Source: Belnapia rosea (GTDB lineage Bacteria; Pseudomonadota; Alphaproteobacteria; Acetobacterales; Acetobacteraceae). From it: 64,000 bases of DNA. The stretch spans positions 1-64,000 of the forward strand of contig NZ_FMZX01000020.1 in NCBI RefSeq assembly GCF_900101615.1, in the 5' to 3' direction. Shown here piece after piece: positions 56,754 to 64,000 of this stretch. Positions within the stretch are counted from its first letter, which is position 1. Each line of letters begins with the position of its first letter. The notes beneath the pieces are model-generated. The model was not told the origin of the DNA, did not search any database, and saw only the letters and a program-made list of their open reading frames with translations. Position numbers and translations under genes: made by a program.

Positions 56754-57716
56754 ATGTGGCGTCGTCGAACGGTGATCGGAGGTGCACTGGCCGCCGCCGC
56801 GGCCCATCGCGCCGGGGCCCAGGGCTGGCCGGAGCGGCCGATCCGCGTCATCGCTCCCTATGCGCCCGGCGGGCAGTCAGACACGGTGGTACGGTTGCTG
56901 GCACCGAAGATGGCGGAGGCTCTGGGGCAGAGCCTGGTGATCGAGAACCGCACCGGCGCTGGCGGCTCGATCGGCGCCGGGGTGGTCGCGCAATCGCCGC
57001 CCGATGGCTACACTCTGCTTTTCGAGAGCTTCGCTTTCCTCGTCGTGCCATTCATCGTGAAGGGCCTCACCTTCGACTACGAGAAGGCCTTCGCCCCGGT
57101 CGGGCAGGCGGTGGCGTTACCCTATGTGCTGGTGGTGCGGCGGGACTTTCCGGCGCAGGACTTCGCCGGCTTCCTGGCCTATGCAAAGGCGCATCCGGGG
57201 GTGAGCTACGGCACGCCGGGCGTTGGCACGGTCGGCCATCTGGCGGGCGCGCTGCTCGAGAACCGCGCCGGTATCCGGCTCGAGCACGTACCCTACCGGG
57301 GCGGGGCAGAGTCGGCGCGGGATCTGGCCGGCGGCGTCATCGATGCGGCCATCGGCACGGCGAACAGCTTCGGCCCGCTGATCCAGGACGGCAAGGTCCG
57401 CGGGCTGGCGCTGACCAGCGGGGAACGCCGCGGCAGCCTCTCCAACCTGCCAACCATCGCCGAATGCGGCTTCCCGGGCTATGACCTGACGAGCTGGAAC
57501 GGCCTTTTCGCGCCTTCCGGCACGCCGGCGCCCGTCATGGCACGGCTGGAGGCGGCGATGATGGCTGCCACCCGCGACCCAGCCACCCAGCAGAAGCTGG
57601 CGCTGACCGGCAATGACGCTGTGACCGAAGGCTCGGCGGCCTTCGCCGCCCGGATCCAGCGGGAGCGGGCGGTGGTGAAGCAGATCGTGGCGCAGACCGG
57701 GATCCGGGCGGACTGA
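56754..57716 (+). CDS. Bug-family tripartite tricarboxylate receptor
   Basis: The 320-residue receptor starts MWRRRTVIGGALAAAAAHRA, a signal cleaved after GAQ. Family motifs are WPERPIRVIAPYAPGGQSD, VIENRTGAGGSIGA, YGTPGVGTVGHLAGA and EHVPYRGG. It is clearly distinct from the other Bug protein at 25-26 kb. No TctA or TctB gene is near. GGGAGGG precedes the ATG. Ligand unknown. Confidence 0.94.
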   Translation: MWRRRTVIGGALAAAAAHRAGAQGWPERPIRVIAPYAPGGQSDTVVRLLAPKMAEALGQSLVIENRTGAGGSIGAGVVAQSPPDGYTLLFESFAFLVVPFIVKGLTFDYEKAFAPVGQAVALPYVLVVRRDFPAQDFAGFLAYAKAHPGVSYGTPGVGTVGHLAGALLENRAGIRLEHVPYRGGAESARDLAGGVIDAAIGTANSFGPLIQDGKVRGLALTSGERRGSLSNLPTIAECGFPGYDLTSWNGLFAPSGTPAPVMARLEAAMMAATRDPATQQKLALTGNDAVTEGSAAFAARIQRERAVVKQIVAQTGIRAD

Positions 57717-57720
57717 CCCT

Positions 57721-58029
57721 CTACGCCGCCTTCACCGCGGCGTGGAGGCGCCTGACATCCGCCCGGTTGCCGGCGAGCCGTTCATCCCGCTCGACGGCCG
57801 GGCCGCCCAGTGCCAGCGACGCATTGCCGCGTTCGAGCCGCATGTCGCTGGTGGCGCCGAAGATCTGGCGCACCGCCTGGGTGTCCTTCACCAGCCGGGC
57901 GGATTCAGCATTCCGCAGCCAGGCCTCGCGCAGCAGCTCCCCGCTGCCACCGAGCAGCAGCAGGGCGGAGAGCCCGAACAGCGCGCTCAGGATGGATCTG
58001 ATGGATCATGATCGCATGCGTTGCGGCAT
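57721..58029 (-). pseudogene. Truncated chemoreceptor-like relic with early nonsense codon
   Basis: ATG 58029 follows a strong GGGGGAAGGGG site, but codon 8 is TGA (58006-58008). After it the same frame stays open for 94 codons, giving SILSALFGLSALLLLGG (a membrane helix). It continues with a helical stretch, WLRNAESARLVKDTQAVRQI and MRLERGNASLAL, that resembles the start of periplasmic four-helix sensor domains. It stops at 57721 without the rest of such a protein. Both the nonsense codon and the truncation indicate a dead gene. The family assignment is tentative. Confidence 0.45.
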
Positions 58030-58094
58030 GGCCCCTTCCCCCGCTGCTGGGCGGAGTTCGGGGGCGTTGTGTTGCCTGCCGGCTAAACCCCGCC

Positions 58095-58880
58095 TCAGCT
58101 ACCCTCGTCGGGGATATTGAGCAGGGTGCCGCAGGCCTTGCAGTGGACCGAATCTGGCTCATGCCGCTGCAGGCCGCAGCCTGGGCAGTCGAAGCGGACC
58201 TTGTTCGGGCGGAACAGCGTCTGCGCGAGGCGGAGGAAAAGGGTGACGCCGGCGAGCATGATGACGACCGTTAGCAGCCGCCCGACCTGTCCCTGCAGCG
58301 TGATGTCGCCGAAGCCCGTGGTGGTCAGTGCGGTGACGGTGAAATAGAGCGCATCCGCGTAATTGTTGATCTCCGGATTGCCGCGATGCTGCGTCTCGAA
58401 AACCAACCCCGTCATGACGAAGATGAAGACGGTGAGCTGGGCCGCTGCCAGCGTCGCCTCCTCGTTTCGGCGAAAGAATGGCAGGTCGCTGCGGAGCGAA
58501 GCGATGAGCCGCACCGAATGCAGCAGCCTGAGCGTCCGCAGCACGCGCAGGAAGCCGAGCGCGCCATGGAGCAGCGGCGCCAGCAGCAGCGAGAGGATAC
58601 CGAGCAGGTCGGCCAGCTCCAGCGGCTGGACCAGACTGCGCCAGGGCCGCGCGCTGGCGCTGAGCCGGGCCACGAATTCGGCCAGCAGCACGAGGCCGAG
58701 GCCGACATCAATCGCCAGCACCGTGCCCGTAAGCGGCAGGAAGGAGGCCAGGATAATCCAGCCGATGCTCAGCAGGTCAAGGCCGAGCAGGGCATAGCGG
58801 AAGCGGCGGGCCTCCGGCACTTCGGACCGGTAAAGGCGCCGCAGCGCGACCCGAAACCGGCCGTGCCGCAGCGCTGACAT
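58095..58880 (-). CDS. Voltage-gated-type potassium channel with C-terminal zinc ribbon
   Basis: The 261-residue protein has six predicted helices. The fourth is a classic voltage sensor with regularly spaced arginines (LRVLRTLRLLHSVRLIASLR). The pore loop is TVTALTTTGFGDITLQG, with GFGD in place of the common GYGD. The last about 30 residues form a zinc-ribbon-like module, CPGC followed 14 residues later by CKAC, facing the cytoplasm. It starts two bases after the argG stop on the same strand, so the two are probably co-transcribed. Confidence 0.9.
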   Translation of the reverse strand: MSALRHGRFRVALRRLYRSEVPEARRFRYALLGLDLLSIGWIILASFLPLTGTVLAIDVGLGLVLLAEFVARLSASARPWRSLVQPLELADLLGILSLLLAPLLHGALGFLRVLRTLRLLHSVRLIASLRSDLPFFRRNEEATLAAAQLTVFIFVMTGLVFETQHRGNPEINNYADALYFTVTALTTTGFGDITLQGQVGRLLTVVIMLAGVTLFLRLAQTLFRPNKVRFDCPGCGLQRHEPDSVHCKACGTLLNIPDEGS

Positions 58881-58882
58881 CC

Positions 58883-60118
<1,236 letters not shown>

Positions 60119-60295
60119 GCTTCCGTTCCTGACGGCGGTTGAGGCTGCCCTGGAGGGCCCTGCGCCTGATGCCCCGTTTGCGGCCGGAGGACAAGGCATT
60201 GCCGCGCCCCAAGGGCCAGGGCCGGGCCATCGGCCGCCGCCGGGCGTCTCAATCGTGAGACCATCCCGAATTGCCTGAGCAAGGGAACAGGCGCC

Positions 60296-61603
60296 TCAGG
60301 GCGCCTGCAGGTTCTCGCGTAATGTCTTTCCACGGTACTCGGTGCGGAACAGGCCGCGGCGCTGCAACTCCGGCACTACGGTGCGGCAGAAATCCTCCAG
60401 CATCAGCGGCGAGATGGTCGGCCATATGATAAAGCCGTCGCAGGCGCCGCTGGTGAAGTAGTCCTCGAGCTGGTCGGCGATCATGGCCGGGGTGCCCACC
60501 AGCAGGTCGCGCGGCTTGCTCGCGGCTTCGGCGAAGCTGATCCGCTCCTGCTCCATCAGCTGCAGCACCCGGTCATGCGAGCCGGAGATGCCCTGGTTGC
60601 CCTGGGCCTTCGCCACCTCCTCGGCCGTGCGGTGCTTCGACAGGTCGGCACCGAGCAGGGAGGAGTTCAGCATCAGCTGCGCCTCCGGGTCGATCAGCGA
60701 CTGCAGGTAGGCGTGCCGCTCCCGTGCGATCGATTCCGTCTCGCCCACGGTCACGGCGAAGGAGGGCAATATCTTGCAGGCTTCCGGCGGGCGGTCGTAC
60801 TTGTCCAGCCGCGCCTTGATGTCGTCATGGAAGGCGATGGTGTCGGCCTTGCTGTGCGGCGTGCAGAAGATCATCTCCGCCCAGCGCGCGGCGAATTCCC
60901 GGCCGCGGTCGGAGGCGCCGGCCTGCAGGAAGACCGGCCGCCCCTGCGGCGTGCGCGGGATGGTCAGCGGGCCGCGGGTCTTGACCCATTGCCCTTCGAA
61001 ATTCGTGTAACGGACCTTGGACGGGTCGATGAAGACGCCGCGCTCGCGGTCCATCACGAAGGCATCCGGCTCCCAGCTGTCCCAGAGGGCGCAGCAGGCC
61101 TCCAGCACCTCGTCGCCGCGGTCGTAGCGAAGGTGCTTGGGCGGGATGCCGTCCAGGCCGAAATTCCGCGCCTCGAGATCGGTCGCCGAGGTGACGACGT
61201 TCCAGGCCGCCCGTCCCTTCGTCACCATGTCGAGCGAGGCCAGCGTCCGCGCCAGGTAGTAGGGGTTCATGAAGGTGGTGGAGAGTGTCGCCCCGAGGCC
61301 GAGATGCCGGGTGACGCGCGCCATGAAGGGCAGGATGGTCAGCGGGTCGAGGTAGCTGATCTGCCCGCCGAGCCGCAGATAGGCGTCGAAATTGCCGCCA
61401 TGGATATCCGGCAGGCCGAAGGTGTCGGCGTAGAAGCAAGCGTCGAAGCAGCCGGCCTCCAGCACCCGCGCCAGGTGCTCATAGCGGGAGGGCTCGAAGA
61501 TGTCGTGCAGGTCAGCTTCCGGGTGGCGCCAAGCCCCCGGATGATTGGCAGTCGGCCCGGTCTTCAGATAGGCGACCAGGTGCATCCGGCGCGGCGTCGT
61601 CAT
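60296..61603 (-). CDS. LLM-class flavin monooxygenase, NtaA/SnaA/DszA type
   Basis: The 435-residue product is a bacterial-luciferase-like TIM barrel of the FMN-dependent NtaA/DszA group. Landmarks are FYADTFGLPD, LSTTFMNPYYLARTLASLD, RAAWNVVTSATDLEARNFG and QAGASDRGREFAARWAE. Such enzymes use FMNH2 from a separate reductase to attack sulfur, nitrogen or aromatic substrates. No flavin reductase is adjacent. It lies about 60 bases after the DadA-like gene on the same strand. Confidence 0.93.
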   Translation of the reverse strand: MTTPRRMHLVAYLKTGPTANHPGAWRHPEADLHDIFEPSRYEHLARVLEAGCFDACFYADTFGLPDIHGGNFDAYLRLGGQISYLDPLTILPFMARVTRHLGLGATLSTTFMNPYYLARTLASLDMVTKGRAAWNVVTSATDLEARNFGLDGIPPKHLRYDRGDEVLEACCALWDSWEPDAFVMDRERGVFIDPSKVRYTNFEGQWVKTRGPLTIPRTPQGRPVFLQAGASDRGREFAARWAEMIFCTPHSKADTIAFHDDIKARLDKYDRPPEACKILPSFAVTVGETESIARERHAYLQSLIDPEAQLMLNSSLLGADLSKHRTAEEVAKAQGNQGISGSHDRVLQLMEQERISFAEAASKPRDLLVGTPAMIADQLEDYFTSGACDGFIIWPTISPLMLEDFCRTVVPELQRRGLFRTEYRGKTLRENLQAP

Positions 61604-61627
61604 GCGGCAGGCCTCTCGGTCTCGATA

Positions 61628-61657
61628 TGCGGCCGGCTGGCATTCGTCCCGGCCGCA
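61628..61657 (-). terminator. Stem-loop between the DadA-like and LLM genes
   Basis: TGCGGCCGG and CCGGCCGCA pair perfectly over 9 bases around a 12-base loop, just after the oxidoreductase stop. There is no T-run, so it may be a weak terminator or processing site. Confidence 0.4.
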
Positions 61658-61665
61658 CTATGGCG

Positions 61666-62910
61666 TCAGAACCGGTCGGCGCGATAGGGCTCCGGGCTGA
61701 CGAAGGGCGCCTCGCCCAGCATCATCTCGGACAGCAGGCGGCCGGTGGTCGGGCCGAGGGTAAGGCCCTGATGGGCATGGCCGAAGGCGCACCACGCCCC
61801 CTGCTGGCCCGGCAGCGGCCCGATGACGGGCAGCATGTCCGGCGTGCAGGGGCGCACGCCCATCCAGGGCTTGTCCTCCACCCGCTCCGCCAGCGGCAGC
61901 AACTGCCGGGCGACCGGCTCGGCGCGCTCGAGCTGGACGGGGCTCGGCGGCGCATCGGGGCGGGCGAATTCGGCGCCGGTGGTCAGGCGGATGCCGGCCC
62001 GCATCGGCGCGAGCAGGAAGCCGCTCTCGGTATCCAGCACCGGGCGGTTCAGCGTCGCATTGCCGCGCAGGCCGAAATGCAGGTGGTAGCCCCGCTTGCC
62101 GAAGAGCGGCGGGGCATAGCCGAGCCGCCGCGTCACCTCGACCGAGGCGGCGCCGAGCGCGACCACGACCTCGGCCGCCTCCACCGGCCCCGCCTTGCCC
62201 TGCACGCGCCAGCCCGCGCCGGCACGCTGCAGCGTCGCCGCATCACCAAGCACGATGCTGCCTCCGGCCTCGGCGAACATCCCTGCATAGGCGAGGGTGA
62301 GGGCATGCGGGTCGCTGACCGAGAGCGGGTCCGTCCAGTGGATGGCGCCCAGCCGCCCGACCAGGAGATGCGGCTCCGCCTCGGCCAGGGCCTGGCTGTC
62401 GAGGGCGGTGAAATTCACGCCGTAGTCGCGCCACGCCGTCTCGGCCTGGGCCAGGGCGGCGTCCAGCAGCCGCGGTTCGTTGAACAGCCGCATCCAGCCG
62501 ATCGGCCGCAGCAGCGCCATGGCCTCGGTGCCCCGCGCCAGCGCCAGATGCTCGTCGAGGCAGGTGGCGATGAGGCGGGAATAGGCCAGCACCGCCTGCA
62601 GGTAGCGCGTCGGCTCCGAATTCCACCAGTATCGCAGCAGCGGCGAGACGAAGCCCGGCAGGGCGAGCGGATGGTAGGCCACGTCGATGGCGCGGTTGCC
62701 GGCGATCCGCCGCAGCTCCGCCAGGGCCCGCGGGAAGGGATGGGGATAGACCGCCTCGCGCTGGATCAGCCCACCATTGCCGAAGGAGGCGCCTTCGCCC
62801 GGCCCCTGCCGGTCCAGCAGGACCACCTCATACCCCCGCCGCTGGAGATGCAGCGCGACCGAGACGCCGACCATCCCGGCCCCAAGCACGATTGCCGACC
62901 GCAAAGCCAC
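61666..62910 (-). CDS. FAD-dependent amine/D-amino-acid dehydrogenase-like (DadA type)
   Basis: A GTG at 62910 behind AAGGGGGAATATC begins the protein right at the FAD fold. SAIVLGAGMVGVSVALHLQR and EVVLLDRQGPGEGASFGNGG are the dinucleotide-binding motifs of the DAO superfamily. The family C-terminus PWMGVRPCTPDMLPVIGPLP and FGHAHQGLTLGPTTGRLL is clear. It has 414 residues, typical of DadA-like enzymes, which oxidise D-amino acids or sarcosine-type amines. The frame is open upstream but without a ribosome site. Confidence 0.93.
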   Translation of the reverse strand: MALRSAIVLGAGMVGVSVALHLQRRGYEVVLLDRQGPGEGASFGNGGLIQREAVYPHPFPRALAELRRIAGNRAIDVAYHPLALPGFVSPLLRYWWNSEPTRYLQAVLAYSRLIATCLDEHLALARGTEAMALLRPIGWMRLFNEPRLLDAALAQAETAWRDYGVNFTALDSQALAEAEPHLLVGRLGAIHWTDPLSVSDPHALTLAYAGMFAEAGGSIVLGDAATLQRAGAGWRVQGKAGPVEAAEVVVALGAASVEVTRRLGYAPPLFGKRGYHLHFGLRGNATLNRPVLDTESGFLLAPMRAGIRLTTGAEFARPDAPPSPVQLERAEPVARQLLPLAERVEDKPWMGVRPCTPDMLPVIGPLPGQQGAWCAFGHAHQGLTLGPTTGRLLSEMMLGEAPFVSPEPYRADRF

Positions 62911-63033
62911 GATATTCCCCCTTGTTCCGGCCGGTGTCCTGGCCGCCGGCAGCCTGGGCAACCGATGCGGCGGCGGCAAGGCCTTCGAACCGGCTATTTC
63001 AGCAATATCCGCGCCGTGCCGGCGTAGCTCGGC

Positions 63034-63759
63034 TCAGGGACGGACGGCCGGCGTCTCCAGCGGCATCCCGGCGGCGCGGCGCATCAGGAACAGCTCGATC
63101 TCGATGTATTCGGCCGCGCCGTAGGCATAGGGCTCGGACCTGACGCCAGCCATGCAGTTGCGGAGGCGCCGCTGCAGCGAGCCCATGCCCTGCCATTCCA
63201 GCCGGTAGAGCGGATAGCCGGTGGGATGCGCCTCGGGGATCGGGCTGCTGCCCAGATGCCGCCCGGCATTCGCGTCGTGGCATTGGGCGCAGGAGAGGTC
63301 GAGCTGCCCGCGGCGCTGGCGGTACAGCGCATCCCCCCGCGCCAGGGCGGGGGCAAGGCGCGGGTCCTCCGGCGGGGCGACCGGCATCCCGCGCGATTGC
63401 AGCCCGACCAGCGCCGAAAGCGCCAGCGCCTCCTCCGACTCGCGGGGGAAAGGCGTGCGCCCCTGCCGCGCCTCCTGGCATTGCGCGATGCGGCCGGCCA
63501 AGTCGATGGGCCCGCCGCTCGCCGCGTCGAAGGCCGGGTAGCGCGCCGCGACACCGCGCATTCCTGCCACGTCGCCATGGCAGCCGGCGCAACCGGCACT
63601 GTCCCACAGCGCCCGGCCTTCCTCGACCCAAAGCATGCCGGGGTTGGCGGTGTCGTCCCGTTGCATCGCCTGCGTCTCCGGCGACATCAGCACGAAGCCC
63701 GATTCCCGAGCCTCCGCCACGACGCCGGCCAGCAACAGGGCGAGCAGGAGCCGCCTCAT
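63034..63759 (-). CDS. soxA: SoxA, di-haem cytochrome of thiosulfate oxidation
   Basis: The 241-residue product has a signal (MRRLLLALLLAGVVAEA) and two c-type haem sites, CAGCH near residue 57 and CAQCH near 160. The C-terminal SoxA segment includes the Cys of LRNCMAGVRSEPYAYG, the candidate thiosulfate-attaching ligand, and HPTGYPLYRLEWQGMGS. SoxA with SoxX loads thiosulfate onto SoxYZ in the periplasm. It begins in an ATGA overlap with soxZ, confirming the operon. No soxX or soxB follows before the DadA-like gene. Confidence 0.94.
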   Translation of the reverse strand: MRRLLLALLLAGVVAEARESGFVLMSPETQAMQRDDTANPGMLWVEEGRALWDSAGCAGCHGDVAGMRGVAARYPAFDAASGGPIDLAGRIAQCQEARQGRTPFPRESEEALALSALVGLQSRGMPVAPPEDPRLAPALARGDALYRQRRGQLDLSCAQCHDANAGRHLGSSPIPEAHPTGYPLYRLEWQGMGSLQRRLRNCMAGVRSEPYAYGAAEYIEIELFLMRRAAGMPLETPAVRP

Positions 63760-64000
63760 GTCACGGTCAGGCTGCGCGTCTCGGTCTGCTCGAAGCCGTT
63801 GTCGCCGCTCCAGGTGAAGGCGAGGATGCCGCTCTCCGCCGCCACCACGCTGAAGCTGAGGAAGGGGTTGGCGGCGATGGCCGGCGCCAGCTCGGCGGAG
63901 AAGACCTCCTCGTTGTTGTAGAGGCAGGTGAAGCGGGTGACGATGTCGCGCGGCACCACCACGCCGTCGGCGCCGGGGCGGTAGCCGGTCTCCATGACAT
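63756..64000 (-). CDS. soxZ: SoxZ, C-terminal part (starts beyond the window)
   Basis: The visible 81 codons match the C-terminal two-thirds of SoxZ, the partner of the SoxY carrier protein. They include MVTGYRP-type residues (read here as METGYRP), a central FTCLYNNEEVFSAELAPAIA and the ending FTWSGDNGFEQTETRSL. The internal Met at 63995 is not the start. The frame remains open through base 64000, so the N-terminus and probably soxY lie outside. The stop overlaps the soxA start. Confidence 0.9.
   Translation of the reverse strand, partial: VMETGYRPGADGVVVPRDIVTRFTCLYNNEEVFSAELAPAIAANPFLSFSVVAAESGILAFTWSGDNGFEQTETRSLTVT

Overview
The window reads as a chromosomal segment of a GC-rich alphaproteobacterium, most like Acetobacteraceae/Roseomonas. 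This is inference, not a database result. It rests on the mdh-sucC-sucD-sucA-sucB order, the very large NAD-specific glutamate dehydrogenase, several tripartite-tricarboxylate (Bug) and TAXI solute-binding proteins without adjacent membrane partners, and overall codon use. Gene density is high and many stops and starts overlap (ATGA/GTGA), except in the first 3 kb.

Layout. 1-2.8 kb is a low-density stretch with the 5' end of an IS630-type transposase, a decayed IS3-type orfA and a few small secreted or membrane ORFs. 2.8-6.1 kb holds a ParD-like antitoxin gene without a ParE partner; its end overlaps the start of a five-PAS hybrid sensor kinase. 6.6-16.2 kb is core metabolism: zapE, mdh, sucCD, sucA and odhB, with stem-loops between the transcriptional blocks. 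16.3-33.5 kb holds an SDR, feoAB, a probable molybdopterin oxidoreductase, an EcsC protein, a methyltransferase, a Bug receptor, an AEC carrier, a lipoprotein, a bactofilin, an EI24 membrane protein, a sugar/adenosine kinase, a Met/His-rich secreted protein and typA.

33.5-44.1 kb carries a minus-strand block: VOC protein, oligopeptide-type ABC transporter (binding protein, two permeases, double ATPase), Baeyer-Villiger-type monooxygenase and Yip1 protein. Facing it is a nitronate monooxygenase coupled to a frameshifted amidase. 44.1-50.4 kb has an OmpA-domain protein coupled to a JmjC-type cupin hydroxylase, divergent from NAD-glutamate dehydrogenase.

At 50.44-51.57 kb an AT-rich island lies exactly between the glutamate dehydrogenase stop and an MFS gene. 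It carries one ParA-type ATPase whose Walker A sequence is out of frame with its apparent start. 51.6-64 kb holds an MFS carrier, CBS-BON protein, TAXI and Bug receptors, a PaiB-like protein, MscS channel, chemoreceptor-like relic, zinc-ribbon ion channel, argG, LLM monooxygenase, a DadA-like oxidase, soxA and the 3' part of soxZ.

The most unusual items are the AT-rich frameshifted ParA island, the orphan parD overlapping a sensor kinase behind a perfect dyad, and the predicted potassium channel with a C-terminal zinc ribbon next to argG. No CRISPR array, tRNA or rRNA was recognised.
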